From NCBI GenBank assembly GCA_040954595.2, contig CM082585.2:2418001-2482000 (forward strand): a DNA stretch of 64,000 nt, given 5' to 3'. A program made the translations under genes and the position numbers. This document shows positions 1 to 14,144 of this stretch, one piece after another. Every line of letters starts with the position of its first letter. The first letter of the stretch is position 1. The notes under the pieces are model-generated. The model ran no database searches, was not told the DNA's origin, and was given only the letters and a program-made list of their open reading frames with translations. This DNA is from Balanoglossus misakiensis. Taxonomy: Eukaryota; Hemichordata.

Positions 1-3000
1 AAATTTCCATGGTTGCTTCCAAACAGCCTCGTTTATTTACCGATTTCTGTTGTGATGCGCAGAACACATAGATAGGCATATGTGCATAATAAAGTTTTCC
101 ACTAGACTCTGTAGATCGAGAGATAGTTCTAAAATGTCCATGGTTGCTTCCAAACACAGCCTCGTTTGTTTACAAAATTCTGTTGTGATGCGCAGAACAC
201 ATATATAGGCCTATGCGCATAATAACGTTTTCCACTAGACTCTGTAGATCGACGGATAGTTGTAAAATTTCCATGGTTGCTTCCAAACAGCCTCGTTTGT
301 TTACAAAATTCTGTTGTGATGCGCAGAACACATATATAGGCCTATGCGCATAATAACGTTTTCCACTAGACTCTGTAGATCGACGGATAGTTGTAAAATT
401 TCCATGGTTGCTTCCAAACAGCCTCGTTTATTTACCGAATTCTGTTGTGAGGCGCAGAACACATAGATAGGCATATGTGCATAAGAAAGTTTTCCACTAT
501 AGACTCTGTAGATCGAGAGATAGTTCTAAAATGTCCATGGTTGCTTCCAAACACAGCCTCGTTTGTTTACAAAATTCTGTATATATAGGCCTATGCGCAT
601 AAGAACGTTTCCACTAGACTCTGTAGATCGACGGATAGCTGTAAAATTTCCATGGTTGCTTTTAAACAGCCTCGTTTATTTACCGATTTCTGTTGTGAGG
701 CGCAGAACACATAGATAGGCCTATGTGCATAAGAAAGTTTTCCACTATAGACTCTGTAGATCGAGAGATAGTTCTAAAATGTCCATGGTTGCTTCCAAAC
801 ACAGCCTCGTTTATTTACCGATTTCTGTTGTGATGCGCATAACACATAGATAGGCCTATGCGCATAAGAACGTTTTCCACTAGACTCTGTAGATCGACGG
901 ATAGTTGTACAATTTCCATGGTTGCTTCCAAACAGCATCGTTTATTTACCGAATTCTGTTGTGAGGCGCAGAACACGTAATAGGTCTATGCGCATAAGGA
1001 AGTTTTCCACCAGACTCTGTAGATCGACGGATAGTTGTAAAATTTCATGATTGCTTCCAAATACAGCCTCGTTTATTTACCGATTTCTGTTGTGATGCGC
1101 ATAACACATAGATAGGCCTATGCGCATAAGAACGTTTTCCACTAGACTATGTAGATCGACGGATAGTTGTACAATTTCCATGGTTGCTTCCAAACAGCCT
1201 CGTTTATTTACCGATTTCTGTTGTGAGGCGCAGAACACATGATAGGCCTATGCGCATAAGACATTTTTCCACTAGACTCTGTAGATCGACGGATAGTTCT
1301 AAAATTTCCATTGTTGCTTCCAAACAGCCTCGTTTATTTACCGAATTCTGTTGTGAGGCGCAGAACACGTAATAGGCCTATGCGCATAAGAAACTTTTCA
1401 ACTTTAGATCGAGAGATAGTTCTAAAATTTCCATGGTTGTTTCCAAACACAGCCTCGTTCATTTACAAAATTCTGTTGTGATGCGCTGAACACATACATA
1501 TGCCTATGCGCATAAGAAAGTTTCCCACTAGACTCTGTAGATCGACGGATAGTTCTAAAATTTCCATGATTGCTTCCAAACACATCCTCGATTGTTTACA
1601 AAATTCTGTTGTGATGCGCAGAACACATATATAGGCCTATGCGCATATGAACGTTTTCCACTATACTCCGTAGATCGACGGATAGTTCTAAAATTTCCAT
1701 TGTTGCTTCCAAACAGCCTCGTTTATTTACCGAATTCTGTTGTGAGGCGCAGAACACGTAATAGGCCTATGCGCATAAGAAACTTTTCAACTTTAGATCG
1801 AGAGATAGTTCTAAAATTTCCATGGTTGTTTCCAAACACAGCCTCGTTCATTTACAAAATTCTGTTGTGATGCGCTGAACACATACATATGCCTATGCGC
1901 ATAAGAAAGTTTCCCACTAGACTCTGTAGATCGACGGATAGTTCTAAAATTTCCATGATTGCTTCCAAACACATCCTCGATTGTTTACAAAATTCTGTTG
2001 TGATGCGCAGAACACATATATAGGCCTATGCGCATATGAACGTTTTCCACTATACTCCGTAGATCGACAGATAGTTGTAAAATTTCATGGTTGCTTCCAA
2101 ATACAGCCTCGTTTATTTAGCGATTTCTGTTGTGATGCGCATAACACATAGATAGGCCTATGCGCATAAGAACGTTTTCCACTAGACTTTGTAGATCGAC
2201 GGATAGTTGTACAATGTCCATGGTTGCTTCCAAACAGCCTCGTTTATTTACCGAATTCTGTTGTGAGGCGCAGAACACGTAATAGGTCTATGCGCATAAG
2301 GAAGTTTTCCACCAGACTCTGTAGATCGACGGATAGTTGTAAAATTTCATGGTTGCTTCCAAATACAGCCTCGTTTATTTACCGATTTCTGTTGTGATGC
2401 GCATAACACATAGATAGGCCTATGCGCATAAGAACGTTTTCCACTAGACTCTGTAGATCGACGGATAGTTGTACAATTTCCATGGTTGCTTCCAAACAGC
2501 CTCGTTTATTTACCTATTTCTGTTGTGAGGCACAGAACACATGATAGGCCTATGCGCATAAGACATTTTTCCACTAGACTCTGTAGATCGACGGATAGTT
2601 GTAAAATTTCCATGGTTGCTTCCAAACAGCCTCGTTTATTTACCGATTTCTGTTGTGATGCGCAGAACACATAGATAGGCATATGTGCATAATAAAGTTT
2701 TCCACTAGACTCTGTAGATCGAGAGATAGTTCTAAAATTTCCATGATTGCTTCCAAACACAGCCTCGTTTGTTTACAAAATTCTGTTGTGAAGCGCAGAA
2801 CACATATATAGGCCTATGCGCATAATAACGTTTTCCACTAGACTCTGTAGATCGACGGATAGTTCTAAAATTTCCATGGTTGCTTCCAAACAGCCTCGTT
2901 TATTTACCGAATTCTGTTGTGAGGCGCAGAGCACGTAATAGGCCTATGCGCATAAGAAAGTTTTCCACCAGACTCTGTAGATCGACGGATAGTTGTAAAA

Positions 3001-6000
3001 TTTCCATGGTTGCTTCCAAACAGCCTCGTTTATTTACCGATTTCTGTTGTGATGCGCAGAACACATAGATAGGCATATGTGCATAATAAAGTTTTCCACT
3101 AGACTCTGTAGATCGAGAGATAGTTCTAAAATTTCCATGGTTGCTTCCAAACACAGCCTCGTTTGTTTACAAAATTCTGTTGTGATGCGCAGAACACATA
3201 TATAGGCCTATGCGCATAATAACGTTTTCCACTAGACTCTGTAGATCGACGGATAGTTGTAAAATTTCCATGGTTGCTTCCAAACAGCCTCGTTTATTTA
3301 CCGAATTCTGTTGTGAGGCGCAGAACACATAGATAGGCATATGTGCATAAGAAAGTTTTCCACTATAGACTCTGTAGATCGAGAGATAGTTCTAAAATGT
3401 CCATGGTTGCTTCCAAACACAGCCTCGTTTGTTTACAAAATTCTGTTGTGATACGCAGAACACATATATAGGCCTATGCGCATAAGAACGTTTCCACTAG
3501 ACTCTGTAGATCGACGGATAGCTGTAAAATTTCCATGGTTGCTTTTAAACAGCCTCGTTTATTTACCGATTTCTGTTGTGAGGCGCAGAACACATAGATA
3601 GGCATATGTGCATAAGAAAGTTTTCCACTATAGACTCTGTAGATCGAGAGATAGTTCTAAAATGTCCATGGATGCTTCCAAACACAGCCTCGTTTATTTA
3701 CCGATTTCTGTTGTGATGCGCATAACACATAGATAGGCCTATGCGCATAAGAACGTTTTCCACTAGACTCTGTAGATCGACGGATAGTTGTACAATTTCC
3801 ATGGTTGCTTCCAAACAGCATCGTTTATTTACCGAATTCTGTTGTGAGGCGCAGAACACGTAATAGGTCTATGCGCATAAGGAAGTTTTCCACCAGACTC
3901 TGTAGATCGACGGATAGTTGTAAAATTTCATGATTGCTTCCAAATACAGCCTCGTTTATTTACCGATTTCTGTTGTGATGCGCATAACACATAGATAGGC
4001 CTATGCGCATAAGAACGTTTTCCACTAGACTATGTAGATCGACAGATAGTTGTACAATTTCCATGGTTGCTTCCAAACAGCCTCGTTTATTTACCGATTT
4101 CTGTTGTGAGGCGCAGAACACATGATAGGCCTATGCGCATAAGACATTTTTCCACTAGACTCTGTAGATCGACGGATAGTTCTAAAATTTCCATGGTTGC
4201 TTCCAAACAGCCTCGTTTATTTACCGAATTCTGTTGTGAGGCGCAGAGCACGTAATAGGCCTATGCGCATAATAAAGTTTCCCACTAGACTCTGTAGATC
4301 GACGGATAGTTCTAAAATTTCCATGATTGCTTCCAAACACATCCTCGATTGTTTACAAAATTCTGTTGTGATGCGCAGAACACATATATAGGCCTATGCG
4401 CATATGAACGTTTTCCACTATACTCCGTAGATCGACAGATAGTTCTAAAATTTCCATTGTTGCTTCCAAACAAAGCCTCGTTTGTTTACAAAATTCTGTT
4501 GTGATGTGCATAACACATGATAGGCCTATGCGCACATGAACGTTTTTCCACTAGACTCTGTAGATCGACGGATAGTTCTAAAATTTACATGGTTGCTTCC
4601 AAACAGCCTCGTTTATTTACCGATTTCTGTTGTGAGGCGCAGAACACGTAATAGGCCTATGCGCATAAGAAAGTTTTCCACCAGACTCTGTAGATCGACG
4701 GATAGTTGTAAAATTTACATGGTTGCTTCCAAATACAGCCTCGTTTATTTACCGATTTCTGTTGTGATGCGCATAATACATAGATAGGCCTATGTGCATA
4801 ATAAAGTTTTCCACTAGACTCTGTAGATCGAGAGATAGTTCTAAAATTTCCATGGTTGTTTCCAAACACAGCCTCGTTCATTTACAAAATTCTTTTGTGA
4901 TGCGCTGAACACATACATATGCCTATGCGCATAAGAAAGTTTCCCACTAGACTCTGTAGATCGACGGATAGTTCTAAAATTTCCATGATTGCTTCCAAAC
5001 ACATCCTCGATTGTTTACAAAATTCTGTTGTGATGCGCAGAACACATATATAGGCCTATGCGCATAAGAACGTTTTCCACTAGACTCTGTAGATCGACGG
5101 ATAGTTGTACAATTTCCATGGTTGCTTCCAAACAGCCTCGTTTATTTACCTATTTCTGTTGTGAGGCACAGAACACATGATAGGCCTATGCGCATAAGAC
5201 ATTTTTCCACTAGACTCTGTAGATCGACGGATAGTTCTAAAATTTCCATGGTTGCTTCCAAACAGCCTCGTTTATTTACCGAATTCTGTTGTGAGGCGCA
5301 GAGCACGTAATAGGCCTATGCGCATAAGAAAGTTTTCCACCAGACTCTGTAGATCGACGGATAGTTGTAAAATTTCATGGTTGCTTCCAAATACAGCCTC
5401 GTTTATTTACCGATTTCTGTTGTGATGCGCATAACACATAGATAGGCCTATGCGCATAAGAACGTTTTCCACTAGACTCTGTAGATCGACGGATAGTTGT
5501 ACAATTTCCATGGTTGCTTCCAAACAGCCTCGTTTATTTACCTATTTCTGTTGTGAGGCACAGAACACATGATAGGCCTATGCGCATAAGACATTTTTCC
5601 ACTAGACTCTGTAGATCGACGGATAGTTGTAAAATTTCCATGGTTGCTTCCAAACAGCCTCGTTTATTTACCGATTTCTGTTGTGATGCGCAGAACACAT
5701 AGATAGGCATATGTGCATAATAAAGTTTTCCACTAGACTCTGTAGATCGAGAGATAGTTCTAAAATTTCCATGATTGCTTCCAAACACAGCCTCGTTTGT
5801 TTACAAAATTCTGTTGTGAAGCGCAGAACACATATATAGGCCTATGCGCATAATAACGTTTTCCACTAGACTCTGTAGATCGACGGATAGTTCTAAAATT
5901 TCCATGGTTGCTTCCAAACAGCCTCGTTTATTTACCGAATTCTGTTGTGAGGCGCAGAGCACGTAATAGGCCTATGCGCATAAGAAAGTTTTCCACCAGA

Positions 6001-9000
6001 CTCTGTAGATCGACGGATAGTTGTAAAATTTCCATGGTTGCTTCCAAACAGCCTCGTTTATTTACCGATTTCTGTTGTGATGCGCAGAACACATAGATAG
6101 GCATATGTGCATAATAAAGTTTTCCACTAGACTCTGTAGATCGAGAGATAGTTCTAAAATTTCCATGGTTGCTTCCAAACACAGCCTCGTTTGTTTACAA
6201 AATTCTGTTGTGATGCGCAGAACACATATATAGGCCTATGCGCATAATAACGTTTTCCACTAGACTCTGTAGATCGACGGATAGTTGTAAAATTTCCATG
6301 GTTGCTTCCAAACAGCCTCGTTTATTTACCGAATTCTGTTGTGAGGCGCAGAACACATAGATAGGCATATGTGCATAAGAAAGTTTTCCACTATAGACTC
6401 TGTAGATCGAGAGATAGTTCTAAAATGTCCATGGTTGCTTCCAAACACAGCCTCGTTTGTTTACAAAATTCTGTTGTGATACGCAGAACACATATATAGG
6501 CCTATGCGCATAAGAACGTTTCCACTAGACTCTGTAGATCGACGGATAGCTGTAAAATTTCCATGGTTGCTTTTAAACAGCCTCGTTTATTTACCGATTT
6601 CTGTTGTGAGGCGCAGAACACATAGATAGGCATATGTGCATAAGAAAGTTTTCCACTATAGACTCTGTAGATCGAGAGATAGTTCTAAAATGTCCATGGA
6701 TGCTTCCAAACACAGCCTCGTTTATTTACCGATTTCTGTTGTGATGCGCATAACACATAGATAGGCCTATGCGCATAAGAACGTTTTCCACTAGACTCTG
6801 TAGATCGACGGATAGTTGTACAATTTCCATGGTTGCTTCCAAACAGCATCGTTTATTTACCGAATTCTGTTGTGAGGCGCAGAACACGTAATAGGTCTAT
6901 GCGCATAAGGAAGTTTTCCACCAGACTCTGTAGATCGACGGATAGTTGTAAAATTTCATGATTGCTTCCAAATACAGCCTCGTTTATTTACCGATTTCTG
7001 TTGTGATGCGCATAACACATAGATAGGCCTATGCGCATAAGAACGTTTTCCACTAGACTATGTAGATCGACAGATAGTTGTACAATTTCCATGGTTGCTT
7101 CCAAACAGCCTCGTTTATTTACCGATTTCTGTTGTGAGGCGCAGAACACATGATAGGCCTATGCGCATAAGACATTTTTCCACTAGACTCTGTAGATCGA
7201 CGGATAGTTCTAAAATTTCCATGGTTGCTTCCAAACAGCCTCGTTTATTTACCGAATTCTGTTGTGAGGCGCAGAGCACGTAATAGGCCTATGCGCATAA
7301 TAAAGTTTCCCACTAGACTCTGTAGATCGACGGATAGTTCTAAAATTTCCATGATTGCTTCCAAACACATCCTCGATTGTTTACAAAATTCTGTTGTGAT
7401 GCGCAGAACACATATATAGGCCTATGCGCATATGAACGTTTTCCACTATACTCCGTAGATCGACAGATAGTTCTAAAATTTCCATTGTTGCTTCCAAACA
7501 AAGCCTCGTTTGTTTACAAAATTCTGTTGTGATGTGCATAACACATGATAGGCCTATGCGCACATGAACGTTTTTCCACTAGACTCTGTAGATCGACGGA
7601 TAGTTCTAAAATTTACATGGTTGCTTCCAAACAGCCTCGTTTATTTACCGATTTCTGTTGTGAGGCGCAGAACACGTAATAGGCCTATGCGCATAAGAAA
7701 GTTTTCCACCAGACTCTGTAGATCGACGGATAGTTGTAAAATTTACATGGTTGCTTCCAAATACAGCCTCGTTTATTTACCGATTTCTGTTGTGATGCGC
7801 ATAATACATAGATAGGCCTATGTGCATAATAAAGTTTTCCACTAGACTCTGTAGATCGAGAGATAGTTCTAAAATTTCCATGGTTGTTTCCAAACACAGC
7901 CTCGTTCATTTACAAAATTCTTTTGTGATGCGCTGAACACATACATATGCCTATGCGCATAAGAAAGTTTCCCACTAGACTCTGTAGATCGACGGATAGT
8001 TCTAAAATTTCCATGATTGCTTCCAAACACATCCTCGATTGTTTACAAAATTCTGTTGTGATGCGCAGAACACATATATAGGCCTATGCGCATATGAACG
8101 TTTTCCACTATACTCCGTAGATCGACAGATAGTTCTAAAATTTCCAATGTTGCTTCCAAACAAAGCCTCGTTTGTTTACAAAATTATGTTGTGATGTGCA
8201 TAACACATGATAGGCCTATGCGCATATGAACGTTTTCCACTATACACTGTAGATCGAGAGATAGTTCTAAAATTTCCATGGTTGCTTCCAAACAGCCTCG
8301 TTTATTTACCGAATTCTGTTGTTAGGCGCAGAACACGTAATAGGCCTATGCGCATAAGAAAGTTTTCCACCAAACTCTGTAGATCGACGGATAGTTGTAA
8401 AATTTACATGGTTGCTTCCAAATACAGCCTCGTTTATTTAGCGATTTCTGTTGTGATGCGCATAATACATAGATAGGCAAATGTGCATAATAAAGTTTTC
8501 CACTAGACTCTGTAGATCGAGAGATAGTTCTAAAATTTCCATGGTTGTTTCCAAACACAGCCTCGTTCATTTACAAAATTCTGTTGTGATGCGCTGAACA
8601 CATACATATGCCTATGCGCATAAGAAAGTTTCCCACTAGACTCTGTAGATCGACGGATAGTTCTAAAATTTCCATGATTGCTTCCAAACACATCCTCGAT
8701 TGTTTACAAAATTATGTTGTGATGCGCAGAACACATATATAGGCCTATGCGCATATGAACGTTTTCCACTATACTCTGTAGATCGAGAGATAGTTCTAAA
8801 ATTTCCACGGTTGCTTCCAAACAAAGCCTCGTTTGTTTACAAAATTATGTTGTGATGTGCATAACACATGATAGGCCTATGCGCATATGAACGTTTTCCA
8901 CTATACACTGTAGATCGAGAGATAGTTCTAAAATTTCCATGGTTGTTTCCAAACACAGCCTCGTTCATTTACAAAATTCTGTTGTGATGCGCAGAACACA

Positions 9001-10733
9001 TATATAGGCCTATGCGCATATGAACGTTTTCCACTATACTCCGTAGATCGACAGATAGTTCTAAAATTTCCAATGTTGCTTCCAAACAAAGCCTCGTTTG
9101 TTTACAAAATTATGTTGTGATGTGCATAACACATGATAGCATATGCGCATATGAACGTTTTCCACTATACTCTGTAGATCGAGAGATAGTTCTAAAATTT
9201 CCACGGTTGCTTCCAAACAAAGCCTCGTTTGTTTACAAAATTATGTTGTGATGTGCATAACACATGATAGGCCTATGCGCATATGAACGTTTTCCACTAT
9301 ACTCTGTAGATCGAGAGATAGTTCTAAAATTTCCACGGTTGCTTCCAAACAAAGCCTCGTTTGTTTACAAAATTATGTTGTGATGTGCATAACACATGAT
9401 AGGCCTATGCGCATATGAACGTTTTCCACTATACTCAGTAGATCGAGAGATAGTTCTAAAATTTCCATTGTTGCTTCCAAACAAAGCCTCGTTTGTTTAC
9501 AAAATTCTGTTGTGATGCGCAGAACACATATATAGGCCTATGCGCATATGAACGTTTTCCACTATACTCCGTAGATCGACGGATAGTTCTAAAATTTCCA
9601 TTGTTGCTTCCAAACACATCCTCGTTTGTTTACAAAATTCTGTTGTGATGCGCAGAACACATATATAGGCCTATGCGCATATGAACGTTTTCCACTATAC
9701 TCCGTAGATCGACAGATAGCTCTAAAATTTCCATTGTTGCTTCCAAACAAAGCCTCGTTTGTTTACAAAATTCTGTTGTGATGTGCATAACACATGATAG
9801 GCCTATGCGCATATGAACGTTTTCCACTATACTCTGTAGATCGAGAGATAGTTCTAGAATTTCCATGTTTGCTTCCAAACAGCCTCGTTTATTTACGGAA
9901 TTCTGTTTTGAGGCGCAGAACACATAGATAGGCATATGTGCATAAGAAAGTTTTCCACTATAGACTCTGTAGATCGACGGATAGTTCTAAAGTTTCCATT
10001 GTTGCTTCCAAACAAAGCCTCGATTGTTTACAAAATTCTGTTGTGATGCGCAGAACACATATATAGGCCTATGCGCATATGAACGTTTTCCACTATACTC
10101 CGTAGATCGACAGATAGTTCTAAAATTTCCATTGTTGCTTCCAAACAGCCTCGTTTATTTACCGAATTCTGTTGTGAGGCGCAGAACACGTAATAGGCCT
10201 ATGCGCATAAGAAACTTTTCAACTTTATATCGAGAGATTGTTCTAAAATTTCCATGGTTGTTTCCAAACACAGCCTCGTTCATTTACAAAATTCTGTTGT
10301 GATGCGCTGAACACATACATATGCCTATGCGCATAAGAAAGTTTCCCACTAGATTCTGTAGATCGACGGATAGTTCTAAAATTTCCATGATTGCTTCCAA
10401 ACACATCCTCGATTGTTTACAAAATTCTGTTGTGATGCGCAGAACACATATATAGGCCTATGCGCATATGAACGTTTTCCACTATACTCCGTAGATCGAC
10501 AGATAGTTCTAAAATTTCCAATGTTGCTTCCAAACAAAGCCTCGTTTGTTTACAAAATTATGTTGTGATGTGCATAACACATGATAGGCCTATGCGCATA
10601 TGAACGTTTTCCACTATACTCTGTAGATCGAGAGATAGTTCTAAAATTTCCATGGTTGTTTCCAAACACAGCCTCGTTCATTTACAAAATTCTGTTGTGA
10701 TGCGCAGAACACATATATAGGCCTATGCGCATA
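1..10733. repeat. satellite array, left block (~131-132 bp monomer)
   Basis: Head-to-tail tandem array of about 81 monomers. It continues beyond the left edge of the window. Every monomer carries the landmarks CTTCCAAA, GTAGATCGA, TTTTCCAC and, in most copies, the 16-mer ATAGGCCTATGCGCAT, which is two overlapping perfect palindromes. Monomers differ by point changes and small indels and fall into subtypes. One has GCCTCGTTTATTTACC followed by GTGAGGCGC; another has CCTCGTTTGTTTACAAAAT followed by GTGATGCGC. The array is interrupted at 10734 by a transposon-like insert and resumes at 15424 in the same phase. Open frames of 60-100 codons occur on both strands but follow from monomer length, not selection. 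Whether it is centromeric, pericentromeric or interstitial cannot be told from this window. Confidence 0.97.
2280..8092. repeat. 3028-bp higher-order duplication within the satellite
   Basis: The block about 2280-5064 recurs at about 5308-8092 with a constant offset of 3028 bp (23 monomers). Rare private variants are shared at exactly that offset: GATACGCAGAAC at 3451 and 6479, a TTTTAAACAGCC variant near 3542 and 6570, GTCCATGGATGC near 3664 and 6692, and ATTCTTTTGTG near 4890 and 7918. The copies stop matching at about 5064/8092. The first 1.2 kb of the window resembles 3.0-4.2 kb, but with one extra monomer. Unequal exchange of multi-monomer blocks explains this. Confidence 0.9.
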
Positions 10734-10759
10734 CACTGCAAATTCTTCTGGCTTTCCTG

Positions 10760-11290
10760 CAAGCTAAATTCAAGCCAAATTCAAACCGGCTTGTTTGTCG
10801 CAAATCGGCTTCTTTCGTTTCTTCAAATCTGGCTTGATTTTGGCTTGAATTTAGCTTGCTGAGTTGCCGTTTTATATAACTTACCGGCTTGCTGATAGAC
10901 CACAGCAAGTTTAATGAATGGTGTGTTGGCCAACCATAGTACCGAAATATGGTTTGCTGGCATGCCATTCTATTCAGCAAATGAGCTTGAAGACACACCG
11001 ATTCATTATCCAGTGGTTTGTCAACAAACCATCACAAATCTAAGGGGTTTGTATATAAACCAATGAATATATTATGATGGCTTGCATGTAAGCCACTTTC
11101 TAAAACAATGGCTTGCCAACAAACCGTCGAATAATACAAGGGGGTTGTACGTAAACCCTTAAAATTTACATTGGCTTGTCTGAAAGCCAACTTCTACTTA
11201 AAACTGGTGTGCTAGCAAACCAAACATGAATCACTTCAGTTTGCCAGCAAACCAAAAATTAGCATTTCCTGGTTTGCTGACAAACTGAGA
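10760..11290. repeat. left subterminal array of 16-bp palindromes
   Basis: A 16-bp pattern, GGYTTG-NNNN-CAARCC or close to it, recurs at irregular spacing. Clear copies are GGTTTGTCAACAAACC at 11015-11030, GGTTTGTATATAAACC at 11046-11061, GGCTTGCATGTAAGCC at 11081-11096, GGCTTGCCAACAAACC at 11110-11125 and GGCTTGTCTGAAAGCC at 11173-11188. Several keep complementarity while the third base changes (C paired with G, or T with A). Similar units lie at the right end of the same insert. They may be transposase-binding sites or sequences that fold in RNA; neither is shown. Confidence 0.75.
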
Positions 11291-11390
11291 ATGCTTGAGC
11301 AGTGGTTTAAAAATCAGCCACTCTGCTTGGGCTTTGGCATGTATACAAACCATTCTTACACAGAATGCAGTTTGTAAGCAAGCCAAAAAT

Positions 11391-12390
11391 TTGAATTGCA
11401 TGTTTGGCTTCTGTTTACCTAAAAGCTATAGTTATAAATTTGGGCCATTTTTAGCATTTTTGCTCTTTCAAGTGACTGCAGTTTCTTGTTCAACTCACCA
11501 AAGCATGATGCAATGCCATTTACTAGATTCTATACACTGCCATAATTGTACAATCAGCAATTGTCAAAAAACATAATTTTAGTCCAGACCTGAACTCATT
11601 TGCAAAGGCCAAAGTTGAGATCCTGAACCTGGGCAGTTAATCATGCTTTAAGGAGTACAACAGAAATAAGGAGTCGATACACTGAACAAAAATACATAAA
11701 AAATAGCCCAAAGTTAGTTACTATGCCCTTAAATAACTTGGTCTTGAAGCATAACATGTGTCATAATGTGCAGCATCTTAGTACTCCACAGTCAATGGTA
11801 TGTTAACCTGTCAAAAAAGCACACCGAGAAAGATCTTTTTTGGTCAATCATTATTATTGTAATGACAATGTAAGAAAAAAGGAACAACGGTAAATACATG
11901 GTATTATGTAAATCAAATGAATTAACCCCATAAATGATAGAAAATATATACAATAAAACTTTTATCTCATTTTCCGTTCAAGTGGTTAGGGAAAATCATT
12001 TCAATCCATCAAAAATGCCTCACTTTTTGAATCTACTGTTTGTCAAAACTGACATGAATACAGATTTCAAAGTCACCATTAAGTGTGGAAAAGTACTTTT
12101 AAATCCTCCTTTATATGCATTTGAGTATTGGAGTCATGGCAGTAGCCTTGAGTATCTTCTTCCTTACTATGAAACTTCGTCTTCTTTCAATGGGAAACAC
12201 TCTCAAATAGTGAAAAACAAAAAGAGAAAACAATCTTGTTAGAAATTAACATGAGTGTATTTTAGAAACAATTTCCAGCATGAAAACAACACATAACACA
12301 TATGTACACAAGAAAATATGACAATGACTCGTATGAGACATACTCAACAAAAGAAGATAGTGTCTCTCTATTTATCAATGGGGAATGACT
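11391..12390. other. internal stretch of the insert, no recognised gene
   Basis: AT-rich, mostly unique sequence inside the TA-flanked insert. The longest frame, 11934-12242 on the plus strand (102 codons, MIENIYNK start), is preceded by no obvious promoter or splice acceptor and resembles no family I recognise. I treat it as chance or as a fragment of unknown origin. Confidence 0.4.
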
Positions 12391-12414
12391 ATGAGACTGA
12401 CACACATACCACAA

Positions 12415-13159
12415 AACACTACGATATGGTGCCATCCTAATGTTATAGGCAGCAACCATATGAGAACATGAGACTGACCGATACAACACTACGATATGGT
12501 GCCATCCTAATGTTATAGGCAGCAACCATATGAGAACATGAGACTGACCGATACAACACTACGATATGGTGCCATCCTAATGTTATAGGCAGCAACCATA
12601 TGAGAACATGAGACTGACCGATACAACACTACGATATGGTGCCATCCTACTGTTATAGGCAGCAACCATATGAGAACATGAGACTGACCGATACAACACT
12701 ACGATATGGTGCCATCCTAATGTTATAGGCAGCAACCATATGAGAACATGAGACTGACCGATACAACACTACGATATGGTGCCATCCTAATGTTATAGGC
12801 AGCAACCATATGAGAACATGAGACTGACCGATACAACACTACGATATGGTGCCATCCTAATGTTATAGGCAGCAACCATATGAGAACATGAGACTGACCG
12901 ATACAACACTACGATATGGTGCCATCCTAATGTTATAGGCAGCAACCATATGAGAACATGAGACTGACCGATACAACACTACGATATGGTGCCATCCTAA
13001 TGTTATAGGCAGCAACCATATGAGAACATGAGACTGACCGATACAACACTACGATATGGTGCCATCCTACTGTTATAGGCAGCAACCATATGAGAACATG
13101 AGACTGACCGATACAACACTACGATATGGTGCCATCCTAATGTTATAGGCAGCAACCAT
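12415..13159. repeat. 70-bp minisatellite, about 10.6 copies
   Basis: The motif beginning AACACTACGATATGGTGCC recurs every 70 bp from 12415 to 13159. Most copies are identical apart from an A/C change in GCCATCCTAATG versus GCCATCCTACTG. A degenerate copy precedes the array (around 12391). Minus-strand open frames across it are repeat artefacts. Confidence 0.95.
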
Positions 13160-13520
13160 GAAACACTAACATAACCATGAGATACACAGCATGTAACAAA
13201 CAAGATGAAATTGATTCAATGAGCAATGCATGAAATTTCGCACCTAGAGTTTAGTGAATTGTTTCCTTTGACTATAACTGAATACATGTTACATACATGA
13301 TAGCTGGACTATATTAATAAATACAGATAGGCATGTTCCTTTAAAACTCGTTTTTAGGCATAAATAGTAAAATCTCTTCCCAAATGCAATACTGAAATTA
13401 TAACCACATGGTTGGTATTTTATAATGAAGTCCCTACAAACTAAACTGTAAAGAAAACAGATGACTAGATGACAAAAATGGATATTAAAAAAATAACAAA
13501 ATCTACTTAATTATACATAC

Positions 13521-13621
13521 CGTGTATGCTTCGACATAAATGCTACTTGTTGACTTTTTCATATTTTTGTGGTGCCTAATAAAATAAAAACTGCTCCTTC
13601 CCATAACCAGTATCACCACTC
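13521..13621 (-). other. candidate internal exon (minus strand) inside the insert
   Basis: On the minus strand a good acceptor (TTGGTTTTGCAG) precedes 13621 and a good donor (GTATGT) follows 13521. The 101 bp between are open in one frame (33 codons starting VVILVMGRSS and ending YVEAYT), with a hydrophobic start followed by a basic stretch. I do not recognise the protein. Splice signals alone can arise by chance, and the reading phase does not join directly to the exon-like segment at 14702-14772, so another exon would be needed. It could be part of a captured host gene or of the element's own gene. Confidence 0.3.
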
Positions 13622-13640
13622 CTGCAAAACCAAGATCATT

Positions 13641-14060
13641 TATTTCATTCTTATGCAAATATCTGGGGTTCAATTAAAGTAGGAATCATTATTGTTACAA
13701 ATCGCAGGCATGCAGGGGTTAAATAATCCTGTGGTCCGAGATCATGGTTTATCAAAAAAAAATATTCAGCCAATGATTTAAATCATTATTGTTACAAATC
13801 GCAGGCATGCAGGGGTTAAATAATCCTGTGGTCCGAGATCATGGTTTATCAAAAAAAAATTAATCAGCCAATGATTTAAATATTATGGGTATCCATTATT
13901 TCATTCTTATGCAAATATCTGGGGTTCAATTAAAGTAGGAATCATTATTGTTACAAATCGCAGGCATGCAGGGGTTAAATAATCCTGTGGTCCGAGATCA
14001 CGGTTTATCAAAAAAAAATTATTCAGCCAATGATTTAAATATTATGGGTATCCATTGATA
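13641..14060. repeat. direct repeat of ~256 bp with an internal partial copy
   Basis: The segment starting TATTTCATTCTTATGC occurs at 13641 and 13897 (offset 256). The inner part containing GCAGGCATGCAGGGG appears three times (about 13700, 13800 and 13955). Each copy contains a run of eight or nine A after GGTTTATC. Confidence 0.9.
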
Positions 14061-14144
14061 TAGTATTGGAACACAAAACAACATTTTATTGCGGTTACCC
14101 CCCCCCCCCCAATGTTGACTTCCGCTGCCACTAGCCCCACTCGA

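Noticed and set aside
12262-13203. Minus-strand frames over the 70-bp minisatellite
   Set aside because: They follow the repeat period and end where the array ends.
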